Positions 42,570 through 52,614 are shown, counted from the first letter of the stretch. The stretch: DNA of 64,000 nt from Amoeboaphelidium occidentale (GCA_023515795.1 JALGPX010000031.1:23291-87290), one strand, 5' to 3'. Numbers and translations: made by a program. Notes: generated from the sequence alone by a model not told the origin.

Positions 42570-44567
42570 ATGATTTCGCTTCAATTATTCTTTGTTTGCG
42601 TGTTTTCCAGTTTGGTGGTATTTGGCGTTGCTGGTCAGAACATGCACAAGCTTTTGGAACTGGTTGGAGCTAAATACGAGCGTGATTCTTTCAGGACGTT
42701 AGATAATGCTTTAAATGTTGCAGTATCAAAGCACGCAAAAGGTTCAATGACAAACGAACAGCTACATGATGTTGTAATAGCAGGAATCTCTGAAGCTCGT
42801 GATTTAATGGAAATGGTTCGTGCTTCATCGCGCCCTCCTTTAATGGAACCAATGCAGATGGTTTTGGACGACTGGTCATCATTGATTAAGGATAGCCAGA
42901 CGCTAGAAACTATTGTCGGGGCGCTTAATGATCTACGTGAAATAGTTCCAATGATCAAAGAGTCTTTTGTTGAAGCTGAGTACCAAATCCTTGCCGACAA
43001 GGTCACAATCAGCCCTCATGATATTATTGAAGCACAAAAACACGGCGAGAAGGTCTGGTTAGATATGAAGACACAAGTACCGCGACATGCTCTAAGTAAG
43101 GCAATTAGTCAGCAGACTGCTCATCAGCCTGCAAGAGTTTTGACGGCGTTTCTAAACCATGGTTATTCTGTGCATTCGCAGGTGAAGGCTCTTGTTGAGT
43201 ACTCTATTCAGCTTGAGGAGGCAAAAGCGTTTAACCTCCTACTGACATCCCTGGCAGCTGTTGATACTAAAACTATCAAACAGAATGAATGGCTGATAAA
43301 TGCCTTGGAAAAGAAAATGAATGTGGAACCTGCCATCAATGAAATCATTTACAATGTCTTTAATAACATCGATTCACTGGGAGATGATCATTTTTATTGG
43401 TTCTGTTTAGCTGACAAGTACAGTTTGAATATTGATAACGCGATAACTGCTCTATTACTGTACGGTAGTGACAATATGGCAATGTTTTTGGCTCAAAAAT
43501 ATGGACTCGTATTGGATAACCAATATCGAATTGCAATGGGCCTCTTGGCGACGCATGGAGATGCAAAGAAGTTTCTTTCTTTATCTCACTTGGAGGCGTT
43601 TTTTTTAAATTCTCCTCTGCAAGAAGTCTGCTTCGATTATCAGAACTATTATCCGTATTTTGCAACAGGCGAGCAAAGAAACATAGGCGCCAAAGATTTT
43701 CTACAGAAGCATAAGACTGAAAATAATGCAATAGCATCGCCTCATTTTTATAAAATGGAAATTGTTAAGCATGCAATGATGATTAAGTCTGCAAGAAGTT
43801 TTGGCATTTCCATTGTGGAGAGAGTTTCGCAGGGTAACTACAGAAATAGTGCTTTCCCAAAGATTCGCAGTCGAGTAAGGACGGCTCTACTTTCAAAAAA
43901 GGAACAACTAAACATGGAAACTACAGAAGAGACACATATTGATGAGCTTAAAGCTAGACGGAATATTTTGGCTAAACGGTATCTTGATCTCCGATCATCA
44001 GTTAGAGATTTATTGGTGTTATGCAAAGAAATAGGTTTCAAGGATGACAGAGATCAAAGTTTTCTAGCAAAGCGCTTGCAAATTGACGTAGAGGCAGAGG
44101 CCGCTACGGAAATAGTCTCACATGTCTTGAAAGGAAATTATGATTCTAGCTTAAAGTTGTCCTTGGAAGCGATCAAAAGACAATGGGATTGTAAAGAAGA
44201 ACTTTTAGCCGTCCTGAATCATATGGCGACTGATGTGGAACTGCATCGCCATTTGAAGAAGTTTCAACAACAGCCTGCTATTTTGAAATTGCTGAATGAT
44301 CAGGAAAAAGAGCAATTGTTCAACGCGGAAGATTCATCTGCTGATAATTTTGCACCATTTTATGGCGTTTATGATGTTTTGAGTGGAGTAAAGCAAAACT
44401 TCTTCGACAAGCGTATAGACGCTATTGCGCCGAGAAGACAGGGCTCTCATTTTGAAACTTCAAGGCATGCTGTACGACATGTAAGGCTGCCTCCTTACAA
44501 ATTGAATCACGTTCCTAGAAACAGAGCTTCGGACTTTGCTCGAAACAACAGAAGACTGATAATTTGA
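42570..44567 (+). CDS. Secreted helical protein, three-member family, copy B
   Basis: 665 aa from ATG 42570; the longer frame upstream starts with GTG. Signal peptide MISLQLFFVCVFSSLVVFGVAG. It aligns by eye along its length with copies A and C: QVPRHALSKAI, LNHGYSVHSQVKALVEYSIQ, KAFNLLLTSLAAVD, WFCLADKYSLNIDNAITALL, YGSDNMAMFLAQKYG. The C-terminus is basic (RHAVRHVRLPPYKLNHVPRN, ARNNRRLII). Few cysteines, no transmembrane segment after the signal, no recognised domain. Lies 325 bp after the copy A stop codon, same strand. Confidence 0.78.
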   Translation: MISLQLFFVCVFSSLVVFGVAGQNMHKLLELVGAKYERDSFRTLDNALNVAVSKHAKGSMTNEQLHDVVIAGISEARDLMEMVRASSRPPLMEPMQMVLDDWSSLIKDSQTLETIVGALNDLREIVPMIKESFVEAEYQILADKVTISPHDIIEAQKHGEKVWLDMKTQVPRHALSKAISQQTAHQPARVLTAFLNHGYSVHSQVKALVEYSIQLEEAKAFNLLLTSLAAVDTKTIKQNEWLINALEKKMNVEPAINEIIYNVFNNIDSLGDDHFYWFCLADKYSLNIDNAITALLLYGSDNMAMFLAQKYGLVLDNQYRIAMGLLATHGDAKKFLSLSHLEAFFLNSPLQEVCFDYQNYYPYFATGEQRNIGAKDFLQKHKTENNAIASPHFYKMEIVKHAMMIKSARSFGISIVERVSQGNYRNSAFPKIRSRVRTALLSKKEQLNMETTEETHIDELKARRNILAKRYLDLRSSVRDLLVLCKEIGFKDDRDQSFLAKRLQIDVEAEAATEIVSHVLKGNYDSSLKLSLEAIKRQWDCKEELLAVLNHMATDVELHRHLKKFQQQPAILKLLNDQEKEQLFNAEDSSADNFAPFYGVYDVLSGVKQNFFDKRIDAIAPRRQGSHFETSRHAVRHVRLPPYKLNHVPRNRASDFARNNRRLII

Positions 44568-44587
44568 TTTCTAAATAAATTATCATT

Positions 44588-46210
44588 CTATTCTAATAAC
44601 TTGACAGATCGCCGTGGAACTGACTCAGTAAGAGTGTTGTTATCAATTGCTAGTGAGTTTGAGTAAGACTTGAAATCCCTCAGTTTTGCACATTTCCTTA
44701 GGAACGATGCAAGTTCGTTGACGATGTGTTGATTCCCAAATCTGTTGCCAACAAATCGCACAGTGCGAACATTCAAATTTGTAGAGCTAGCCCTTTCATC
44801 GATAGTAGAAAAGCCATAGTTGGTGTCGGTGTAGCATCCTATTAAATTGAATTCGAGAACAGTTTCCGGAATCGCAAGAAGAAAATTTCCGAATATTAAA
44901 GGACTTGGTATGTAATTCCGAAATGTTATAGCTTTAAGCTTTTCAAAATTCTTAAGCACTCTCGGACTATTACTCAAAAGACCGCTCACTGACGATTCTC
45001 CTTGAAATTCTAAATGTTGAATTCCTGCCTGCAAGGATTTAAACGCAAGAATATCGTCCTTGCATGATTTGCAAATTAAATACTCTAGACTGTTCAGTCT
45101 GGAAAATATCCTCTCGGGCATTAGAACAGCGCCGCTAATTTTCAGCTTTCTAATTGTTGTCGGAACATTCAGAAGTAACTCTCTGTACAGTTTTTGCTCA
45201 TAAAATGAGATCTCTAGCTCCATCGTCTCCAATGCATCAAATTTTGTAAACATGTGTACTTTTCCAGAGTCTTTCGTTTCGAAGTAACTATCGAACAGAA
45301 TATCGTCTGCAATAAGAAGGGATTGTAAACCAGAAGGAAGAAGATTCAAGACTTTGTGAGAAATAGGACCACGATATTCTTTCAGCTCTGGAGAAATCTG
45401 AACAGCGTCATTTAATGCTTTTTCTGCATATTCAGTTGAGGCAGAAGGTCCAAAGTGAATAGAGCGTAAGTTTTCAGTGAGCATCTTTGGCAATAATTTC
45501 CGAACATGAGTAGATCTTGCTTGCAAGTTAAGCCATTCAAGACTTGCTAGACGAGGAACTAAAACATCGTGTTCAAAAGCGTAAGACTGCTTTCCGCTAA
45601 CCTCCATTATCGACAGTGATTTAATACTCGCCGCGAATTGAGCATATTGCTTCTGTTCAAGCATGACTATTCCGAAACTATTAGAAACGGCGTAATGTAC
45701 CGGACATCTTTCAGATAGCTCTGTCAACCTCTGCACTGCAATTTCGTTATTATGAAGAATCCTCTCGCCTTGCATTACAAATATCTCGCCCTTCAAATAC
45801 TTGCGGCTGACATCAATCGTGCACAGCGCCAATAAATTCGTGAAGCATTTAGAATTTCGGAGGAATGGATATATCTTGGGCTTTTCTAGTTCTTCGTCTT
45901 GGTAATACTCTGGGTTCAGCATGATTTCTATCAGAGTCCTTATTGAGCTCAAAGGACATTCTTTCTCCAACTTTGCCAACTGTGTTCGCATCGCCCATTT
46001 AAGCGCGTCAGACTCTTCTTTTATAAATCTATAGAACGCCTTGCTAGTTTCTGATATGGCGTTCAAAGAATCGGAATCCAGCCGCGATAGGATATTTGTC
46101 CTTGTCGTGCCTATTTGCATAAGATCTTCCAGATTAACGCCATGCTTGGCCTTCTTTACAGCTTCGGCAACGCTCAGCACGAGCAGGAGAATAATGCTAC
46201 TTAGTATCAT
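44588..46210 (-). CDS. Secreted F-box-like / leucine-rich protein
   Basis: 540 aa from ATG 46210 (MILSSIILLLVLSVAEAVKK, a signal peptide; an in-frame TTG lies four codons earlier). Residues about 35-65 (ILSRLDSDSLNAISETSKAF followed by YRFI) look like the second half of an F-box. The remainder has irregular leucine-rich units: ASLEWLNLQARSTHVRKLL, LPSGLQSLLIADDI, FDALETMELEISF, TTIRKLKISGAVL, LNSLEYLICKSC, KLKAITFRNYI. F-box/LRR proteins normally work in cytosolic SCF ubiquitin ligases, so a secretion signal is unexpected and would fit a host-directed protein. The F-box call rests on one half-motif. The gene is inserted, opposite in strand, between copies B and C of the secreted family. Confidence 0.65.
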   Translation of the reverse strand: MILSSIILLLVLSVAEAVKKAKHGVNLEDLMQIGTTRTNILSRLDSDSLNAISETSKAFYRFIKEESDALKWAMRTQLAKLEKECPLSSIRTLIEIMLNPEYYQDEELEKPKIYPFLRNSKCFTNLLALCTIDVSRKYLKGEIFVMQGERILHNNEIAVQRLTELSERCPVHYAVSNSFGIVMLEQKQYAQFAASIKSLSIMEVSGKQSYAFEHDVLVPRLASLEWLNLQARSTHVRKLLPKMLTENLRSIHFGPSASTEYAEKALNDAVQISPELKEYRGPISHKVLNLLPSGLQSLLIADDILFDSYFETKDSGKVHMFTKFDALETMELEISFYEQKLYRELLLNVPTTIRKLKISGAVLMPERIFSRLNSLEYLICKSCKDDILAFKSLQAGIQHLEFQGESSVSGLLSNSPRVLKNFEKLKAITFRNYIPSPLIFGNFLLAIPETVLEFNLIGCYTDTNYGFSTIDERASSTNLNVRTVRFVGNRFGNQHIVNELASFLRKCAKLRDFKSYSNSLAIDNNTLTESVPRRSVKLLE

Positions 46211-46438
46211 CTCAAATTTCAAAAATCAAATTGCAAGTTGTGGCGCAGCTCAGGTCTTTTCTTAGAAGAGTAAGGCACATTTGGAGTAACAACCAAACAT
46301 ACGAGTAAAATTTGCGTGCGCTGGAATATTCTTAAATCTGGAATGTAACTCGCTTGGGGTTGCAGAACTTTTGAGCACGAGGCTTGGAGTCAGGGGTCGA
46401 AATCACAATATTTCAACGCGAACATTTTCAACCACCGC

Positions 46439-48436
46439 ATGATCAAACGAATTTGGCTCAATATTGTCTGTTATCTTTTGCTTTTGGGTGGGAGTGCAGT
46501 TAGTGCGTATTCGGATGCCGATTACGAGTCGGATCTTGACAAGTATCAAGTGGAAAGGCAAGATCAAATATCAGATCTGATCGCAGTAATCCGGAAGATT
46601 ACAAAACATTCGCGCGATACAAGCGAGGCTTCTTCTATAATTAATTATGGTGTCGAAAAACTTAGGAAGTTTCTAACAGTCGTACAGGACGCGTTGCCAA
46701 ATTCTCCCGCAGAAACTTCCTTGGTGTACTTGGATTCTTTGGAATTGGAAAATAAGATGGACCAACCGGAACCGCGATATGATATCATCGGTCAGTATGT
46801 TATTACTGAATTAGAAGATTTGAAAAGAAGTATCATGCAAGAAGCTCTTGGTTTGGTGAAACAAGATGGTTTTAAACTGAACAAGCACTTTGTCTCTTCT
46901 ATCCTTGCTGCTAAAACATTTGGGATCGACGTCCGTACAGAGCTTCCTCGATATGCTGTTTCAATGGCTTTTAAAGACAACGATATACTGGGGGCTACAA
47001 ATGCGTTACTGTTTTTGAAGAGACATGGCTTCAAAGTCACTGAAGATATATACGCTTTAGTGTACTTGTGCATAGTACGCGAACAGAATTACGCTTTTAA
47101 TACTCTATTGGAAAAAATCTCTCCATCGGAGGCACATCGAATTGTTAATCGTGAAATTCTATTCAGAGCTGCAGCTAGTGGTATTGATGTCACCCGTGCT
47201 ACAAATCATGTCGTGTATCATTTGATGATGAATAATTTAATGTCTGAAAAGAACCTTCGCAGCATTTTATGCTTTGCAGTGACTAACAAGATTGATATAC
47301 GCGCAGGTGTCAGTGCTGCATTGATTCTCTCATCGGAACAAAGAACTTTAATGTTTGCATCTACTTATGGCCGAAGTCTTTTAGCTGGATACATGGCTGC
47401 ATTGAAAATTGCATATGAAGAAAAAGCCAAAAATCCAGAAAAATATGTACAGTTATACAAACTTGGGAAATACTTTCACAACACCGGTGAAGACGTTTGT
47501 GGACCTAAAAAAGCTCCCACTTTTCTTAAAAAGTCCAAGTGGGGCTCAGTTGACTCTTACGGTTTCTTCAAGAAGAAAGAGTTCATGACGCCTGACCGTA
47601 TTGCGATGGTGGAAGACATTGATCAAAAATCTCAGGCCTTAATTGATGATTTCGCTGTTTTTGAGAAGCAAATATTAGAATACTACGAAGATCATATGAA
47701 TAACAAGATCAGTGTCGATTATGAGATTATTTACTCACGGCTTAAACTTTTGGAAACTCACATGGAACATTTGCGATCTTCTCTTAAAATACGATACGAC
47801 CATCCCGAAACTATCGATCTAATGATGTTTTCGAAACTCTATGAGACTTACTTCTATAATTTCAGAACATTACTGATGGATATTTCCGTTTATTACGTAC
47901 AGTTGCGTCTCCCAATTGATGGATTTAGCAGCTTGTTGGAAAAATTTGAGATCCAGGTTAGCCATGCAACTGCTATCACTGCTTTACAAGAAGCTTTGTT
48001 GAATAATCATGCAAGAGCTTTAGCTTTATTTCAGGTTTGCGTCGAGAAAGAGTGGGATTGCAGCTTGGAAATGAAAGACGTTCTGTTTTACACAATTGAA
48101 CAAGTTAGCGCGAGAAAGAATTTTGCAAGTTATGAACAGATCGGAATTTCTCTCCTGTCAGTGTTTGAGATGGAGGCTTTCCGGAGTCTGTTTGAATCCA
48201 CGGCAATCTTCGAAAGAACGAGAAGAGAAATAATTCATATCGAACCCTCAACATTCTCAAGGTTAAAAACTCGAGCGGAGAAAAGATACGGAGTAATCCT
48301 TGAAAAGGGTCGAAACCATTCGAAAGCGCCTCTAGTTAAATCTAGGAAGCTACAAAGACCACAATATCCACAGTCCAAGCGAAGATCTGGCCCAATTTCA
48401 GGCAGCGCTTCGATAAAAAATATCTTGGTCACATAA
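46439..48436 (+). CDS. Secreted helical protein, three-member family, copy C
   Basis: 665 aa from ATG 46439. Signal peptide MIKRIWLNIVCYLLLLGGSAVSA. Family blocks: LPRYAVSMAFKDNDI, LKRHGFKVTEDIYALVYLCI, YAFNTLLEKISPSEAHRIV, ASGIDVTRATNHVVYHLM, CFAVTNKIDIRAGVSAALIL, FASTYGRSLLAGYMAALKIA. A helical, coiled-coil-prone second half leads to a basic tail (KSRKLQRPQYPQSKRRSGPI). Strong conservation of pattern but low identity with A and B implies an old tandem family under divergence. Confidence 0.78.
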   Translation: MIKRIWLNIVCYLLLLGGSAVSAYSDADYESDLDKYQVERQDQISDLIAVIRKITKHSRDTSEASSIINYGVEKLRKFLTVVQDALPNSPAETSLVYLDSLELENKMDQPEPRYDIIGQYVITELEDLKRSIMQEALGLVKQDGFKLNKHFVSSILAAKTFGIDVRTELPRYAVSMAFKDNDILGATNALLFLKRHGFKVTEDIYALVYLCIVREQNYAFNTLLEKISPSEAHRIVNREILFRAAASGIDVTRATNHVVYHLMMNNLMSEKNLRSILCFAVTNKIDIRAGVSAALILSSEQRTLMFASTYGRSLLAGYMAALKIAYEEKAKNPEKYVQLYKLGKYFHNTGEDVCGPKKAPTFLKKSKWGSVDSYGFFKKKEFMTPDRIAMVEDIDQKSQALIDDFAVFEKQILEYYEDHMNNKISVDYEIIYSRLKLLETHMEHLRSSLKIRYDHPETIDLMMFSKLYETYFYNFRTLLMDISVYYVQLRLPIDGFSSLLEKFEIQVSHATAITALQEALLNNHARALALFQVCVEKEWDCSLEMKDVLFYTIEQVSARKNFASYEQIGISLLSVFEMEAFRSLFESTAIFERTRREIIHIEPSTFSRLKTRAEKRYGVILEKGRNHSKAPLVKSRKLQRPQYPQSKRRSGPISGSASIKNILVT

Positions 48437-48494
48437 ATATAAATATAAATTCTTTCAAAGAATCTTTTTGTAACGCTTCTCTTGCATCTCCAAA

Positions 48495-49265
48495 ATGATT
48501 ATTTTGACATGGAATGTTAGCGCGTTCAACACATGTTTCAACGCCAAATACTCGGTTGAACAGAAGAGAGGAATGATTATTGAAGCCATAAAATCCTTGG
48601 ATAAATCTCCTGATGTTCTGTGTCTTCAGGAAGCTACTGCAGAGCTAGTGCAAGCCTTGGTTATGAATACTAATTACTGCTTACTTGACACGGTACAAAC
48701 TCATTGCGAAATGTGCTGCTTCTTCGTTAGCAACGACTTGAGGCAGAAGCTAGCCTCAGGTGCAAGAGCAATTCATGTTACGGATGGAATTGTTTCATGC
48801 GATTTCCAGCTCTCGACGACACAATCAGTCAGGCTAGCATCGTGCCACTTGGCGCCATTCAAAGAAAACGCCCAAGTACGTAAGGAACAATTAGAGACGT
48901 TCTTCAAATTGTCTGATGTATCGAAGGTTGATCATTTCATCCTTGCTGGAGATATGAATGTCCGACAAGATGAATCAGATGTCTGGCTCACAAAACTATT
49001 TCCGGAATTATCCAAAGGCAAAGATTTCAATGATGCGTGGTGCTTGAGCGGTCAGAACGCCTTCACCAAATTCACATGGGACAGTTTCACGAACAAGTAC
49101 TTTGATGATGGTTTCAAGTTCAAGAGCCGTTTTGATCGTGTGATTATTAGTGGCGGCATACAATGCAGGTCATACCAGCTAATCGGTAATACTCCGGTGA
49201 ATAATTGTTTCTTGAGTGATCACTTTGGTATTGTTACTGAGCTCGTGTTAGAAGAGAAGGACTAA
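48495..49265 (+). CDS. TDP2-like endonuclease/exonuclease/phosphatase family enzyme
   Basis: 256 aa, start ATG 48495, consisting of the EEP fold only. The four signature blocks are present: ILTWNVSAF, DVLCLQEATAE, LAGDMNVRQDESDVW and LSDHFGIVTEL. FTWDSFTNKYFDDGFKFKSRFDRVII resembles tyrosyl-DNA phosphodiesterase 2 (TDP2), which removes topoisomerase 2 adducts from 5' DNA ends, and lacks the N-terminal UBA of the animal enzyme. Other EEP phosphodiesterases remain possible. It lies 58 bp after copy C and ends 11 bp before the stop of the opposite-strand gene. Confidence 0.8.
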   Translation: MIILTWNVSAFNTCFNAKYSVEQKRGMIIEAIKSLDKSPDVLCLQEATAELVQALVMNTNYCLLDTVQTHCEMCCFFVSNDLRQKLASGARAIHVTDGIVSCDFQLSTTQSVRLASCHLAPFKENAQVRKEQLETFFKLSDVSKVDHFILAGDMNVRQDESDVWLTKLFPELSKGKDFNDAWCLSGQNAFTKFTWDSFTNKYFDDGFKFKSRFDRVIISGGIQCRSYQLIGNTPVNNCFLSDHFGIVTELVLEEKD

Positions 49266-49276
49266 ATTAGAACAAT

Positions 49277-50131
49277 TTATTCAATATTCAGCTTTTGTCC
49301 ACAGACTTTAAAAAATCCACAGAATTTATCATAAGGACCATGATTGAAGTATGGGCTAAATAATCCATACTTCTCAATCGGCTTACCGCCAAAATCATTT
49401 GTCATAATTGAGTAACCGCCTGGCTTGTGGAAGAAAATCTCTCTGTCCACATTATCGACACCAGGACGCATCAAACGATACCAATGAAAATCTTTGATTG
49501 TTGTTGAGACGTAGCCAGCAATATAGTGACACTTTGCATTCTCGCCATCGTATTTTCCAAAGTCCTTAATAGGAATATTGATCAAACCATCTTTTATCGC
49601 TCCTGTACGCAAATAGTCGCAATTCAAGAAAACAGAATAGTCCTTGTGTCTCATTCCAGAACCAAAACCCGGCTCAGCAAAAGTATTGGTCAATACATCA
49701 GTCGCAAAATTGTAGCAGTTATTCCTGTAACGTAATGTTTTGTTCTGCCATTTAGGATCTATGCGATTGTCCCATGGCTTATCTGGCGCGGCTTGTGACA
49801 TGCGCGCTCCTTCTTCTTCTAAGCGATCCAAAATCTTCTTACCAGCAGCAGCCTTAAGAAACACAATGTCGCCTGTTGAAACAATATCATCAGCAGTCAA
49901 GCCCCCATCTACCCCAGAAGTCTTTTCGGCCTTAGAGGCGACTTCAGCAACAGAGATATCTTCAGCAGGATCAGTTGGTAGTGTATCTACATTCTGATCT
50001 AGCTTGATCATTGGTTTCGCGACTGCTCCAACATCATCACTAGCTTGTTTCAACCCTGCGCCACGGACTTGAGCAGGAACTAATGCCATTGTGGCGTACA
50101 ATAAACATGAAATTATAGCAATGCAGCGCAT
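49277..50131 (-). CDS. Secreted putative Cys-His hydrolase, NCYNFA family, copy 1
   Basis: 284 aa with signal peptide MRCIAIISCLLYATMALVPA and a 100-residue variable region. The conserved core is NNCYNFATDVLTNTFAEPG, followed by KCHYIAGYV, DFHWYRLMRPGVDN, FFHKPGGYS and DKFCGFFKVCGQKLNIE. From memory, bacterial secreted proteins with NNCYxYAxxxxTNTFAQPG...FHWYR...HKPG...FCGY have the same layout. The invariant Cys (NCYNFA) and His (FHWYR) are placed as in NlpC/P60 or CHAP-type cysteine hydrolases. Enzyme activity is predicted, not known. Its paralogue is at 51835-52614, on the other side of BCKDK. Confidence 0.75.
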   Translation of the reverse strand: MRCIAIISCLLYATMALVPAQVRGAGLKQASDDVGAVAKPMIKLDQNVDTLPTDPAEDISVAEVASKAEKTSGVDGGLTADDIVSTGDIVFLKAAAGKKILDRLEEEGARMSQAAPDKPWDNRIDPKWQNKTLRYRNNCYNFATDVLTNTFAEPGFGSGMRHKDYSVFLNCDYLRTGAIKDGLINIPIKDFGKYDGENAKCHYIAGYVSTTIKDFHWYRLMRPGVDNVDREIFFHKPGGYSIMTNDFGGKPIEKYGLFSPYFNHGPYDKFCGFFKVCGQKLNIE

Positions 50132-50354
50132 TTTAGAGAAATAAGGACTGTTCGCCTGATGTTTTGTACCGTGGCTTCAATCGAATCTTGTTCAGGATCC
50201 AATCTTGATCTAATTGTAGCTCACTGAATTAACCACTAAGCAGAAACATGGAAGGCATATCGTTACAGGTGCGGAACAGCAATCGCGAATGCATTAAAAG
50301 TTCAAATGGTACATAGCGTGAACTTCTTTTTGTTACCAAACTTTCTATTTCAAC
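50132..50354. promoter_or_regulatory. Divergent promoter region
   Basis: 223 bp between the start codons of the NCYNFA protein (-) and BCKDK (+). No clear core element was seen; any small frames are probably chance. Confidence 0.3.
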
Positions 50355-51637
50355 ATGATAAAACATAGGATCAGCCGATATCGTTACGTCGCAAATCGGA
50401 TGTACTTCAGCTCTAAAGCAACCAGCGGATCGCATCACTCGCTTGACAGCACGAGGATAGAACGTTACGCGAGCCTGCCGCTGACACCGTTGACTCTGAA
50501 AGGTTGCATTAACAATAGGCCCTCCTTAAAATTGTAGAACTTCTTCGAACTGGAGAGCCTCCAATAACTACACAGAGACTGATTTCTTCAGCGCATTACG
50601 TCTCCCACGAACTTCCGATACGTTTAGCAAGGCGAATGACATCGATTCATCAGCTGCCGTATATTGTCGGAATGAATCCATACATTCGATCCGTATACGC
50701 TTTGTACTCCGAGTCCTTTTACAAGATAAAGTCCTTCAGGCACATTCGAAATGAGCGGGACGAATTGGAATTCACGGAAATGCTTAAAGAGCAAGTCGAT
50801 CACCACAAAGGTTTGTTTCAACGAGTATTCAAGCTTGCTGAATTTAAAAGACGTTATTCCGAAACTCGCTAGAGGAATGGCCGAATGTGCAAAGTATATG
50901 AAGAAGGAAGAAGTTGCATCGTTTCTTGATCGAATGGTTACTTTGCCTTAAAGCGTTTTGTTTAATGTTTGTCTTAGATTCAAGCCAGAATTGGTATACG
51001 AGTGATAGCTGAGCATCACATATCTTTACACGAAACTATCAAGGGATATTCCGGCATTATTAATCATAAGCTATCACCAAAAAAGATTATACATTCATGT
51101 GCAAAGATTGTAAAGGAGTTATGCGAGATGAACTATGGCTCAAGCCCAGACATTAAGATTCTAGGCGATACTGAAACACAATTTCCATATATCGATGTTC
51201 ACGTGGAGTACATGATGACAGAGTTGTTGAAGAATTCATTTAGAGCTACTGTTGAACACAGTAGGAAAATTGGTAGATTTGACGATCCTGCTATTGTAGT
51301 GCATATTGGCGAAGGTGCTGACGATGTTTCAATTAGAATCCGTGACTTAGGTGGAGGGTTAGACCAAAAATTAGGGGAAAATGTTTGGCGGTATTCCATT
51401 ACAACTATTGATAAGGATCACAACAGCCATCATGGTGTCCTGTCCCATGCTAGTCAGCTTGCCGTGGAGGTAGGCACTGGTGGACCAATGGCAGGCTTAG
51501 GCTATGGATTACCAATGACAAGGATTTACGCTGGCTGGGCTGGCGGATCGTTGGATCTTGTTTCATTAGATGGTTATGGTTGCGACACGTTCTTGAGACT
51601 ACCGCACATAGGGCAAGTCGAAACTCTTAAGATCTAG
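50355..51637 (+). CDS. BCKDK: Branched-chain ketoacid dehydrogenase kinase (mitochondrial protein kinase family)
   Basis: 388 aa in four exons. Introns at 50503-50537, 50811-50850 and 50937-50977 (35-41 nt) all have GTT donors. The N-terminus is basic and Ser-rich (MIKHRISRYRYVANRMYFSS), fitting mitochondrial import. SAHYVSHELPIRLARRM and YIVGMNPYIRSVYALY, then LDRM-IQARIGIRVIAEHH and NHKLSPKKIIHSCAK, match BCKDK better than pyruvate dehydrogenase kinase. The GHKL ATPase has the N-box TELLKNSFRATVEH, G1 DLGGGL and G2 GLGYGLPMTRIYA. It phosphorylates the E1-alpha of the branched-chain dehydrogenase. AATAAA occurs about 30 bp after the stop codon. Confidence 0.9.
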
Positions 51638-51834
51638 AGGAATGTGGATTTGTGTAATCCAAAGTTCAATAAAGCTTGTATGTTTGTTTGCGTTACTAAG
51701 CCTCTGTGTGGCTGTAGTAGTTTTGGGACATGCTCAGTCCGCAACCGGCCTTGTGGCTTGCCTCCCACGCTCAAAATGGAAGGCTGCGCAATATTTAAAG
51801 CAGACAATGCAGCACATTTTAGCCATCGAACACG

Positions 51835-52614
51835 ATGAAATCTTCCTTCTGTCTCGCTACAATTTTGGTATTGGCTCTGAAGTCTAACGCTGCTCCTATC
51901 ATTGAAGAATTGGCTGGTTTCGACATGGCACCATTCTTCCCACAACTGAATGACACGGACTTCATTAACTATGGTGGTGTGAAGTATGTCAAGTCATCTG
52001 CGCACTATGGAGGTATCTATGGTAATTCCGCTGCTGCTGGTTTAAATGCTGAAACCCTACAAAAACGCGAAGCAATTCCAAGACCGTTACTATCAAGCAT
52101 CGACAGAAGAATTGACAAGAAATGGTATCCAGACATGGAAACGATTCTCAACAACAATTGCTACAATTTTGCTACTAATGTTCTAACCAACACTTTTGCT
52201 CAACCTGGAGATGGAAGTGGTATGCCACCAGCAGTTGATGATTCTGTTTACAGAGATTGCAAGAGAGTCAGAGAAGGTGCAATTAAAGACGGTTTGATTC
52301 CAACTGCAAACTCCACTTTGGGCGATTATAAGGGTGACAAGAGCAAGTGTCATTATTTGGCTGCGATGGTTGGCACTCATGAATTTGGAAGTGATTATCA
52401 CTGGTTCCGTATGATGAGACCAGGCATTGACAAGGTTACTGAACCTTTGTGGTTCCACAAGCCTGGAAGCACCATTCCATTAACCAAGGACTTCTCTGGT
52501 AAGCCTATCAAGTTCAAGGATATCTTCTATCCAAAGACAAAATTTGACTCTGGTATTTACTCTCAATTTTGCGGCTTATTCTTGGAATGCGGTCAAAAGC
52601 TAACTATCCGTTAA
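51835..52614 (+). CDS. Secreted putative Cys-His hydrolase, NCYNFA family, copy 2
   Basis: 259 aa. Signal peptide MKSSFCLATILVLALKSNAA. The core NNNCYNFATNVLTNTFAQPG, KCHYLAAMVG, DYHWFRMMRPGIDK, LWFHKPGST and SQFCGLFLECGQKLTIR matches copy 1 block for block, while the N-terminal 90 residues do not align. A KR pair (LQKREAIPRP) before the core could be a processing site in a pro-protein. The preceding 197 bp hold the BCKDK 3' end and an A/T-rich ATATTTAAAG element about 45 bp before the ATG. Confidence 0.76.
   Translation: MKSSFCLATILVLALKSNAAPIIEELAGFDMAPFFPQLNDTDFINYGGVKYVKSSAHYGGIYGNSAAAGLNAETLQKREAIPRPLLSSIDRRIDKKWYPDMETILNNNCYNFATNVLTNTFAQPGDGSGMPPAVDDSVYRDCKRVREGAIKDGLIPTANSTLGDYKGDKSKCHYLAAMVGTHEFGSDYHWFRMMRPGIDKVTEPLWFHKPGSTIPLTKDFSGKPIKFKDIFYPKTKFDSGIYSQFCGLFLECGQKLTIR

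Noticed and set aside
51642-51887. 81-codon frame with a signal-peptide-like start overlapping the NCYNFA copy 2 start
   Set aside because: It overlaps the real start in another frame and covers the BCKDK 3' end and the promoter region; no conservation is evident.
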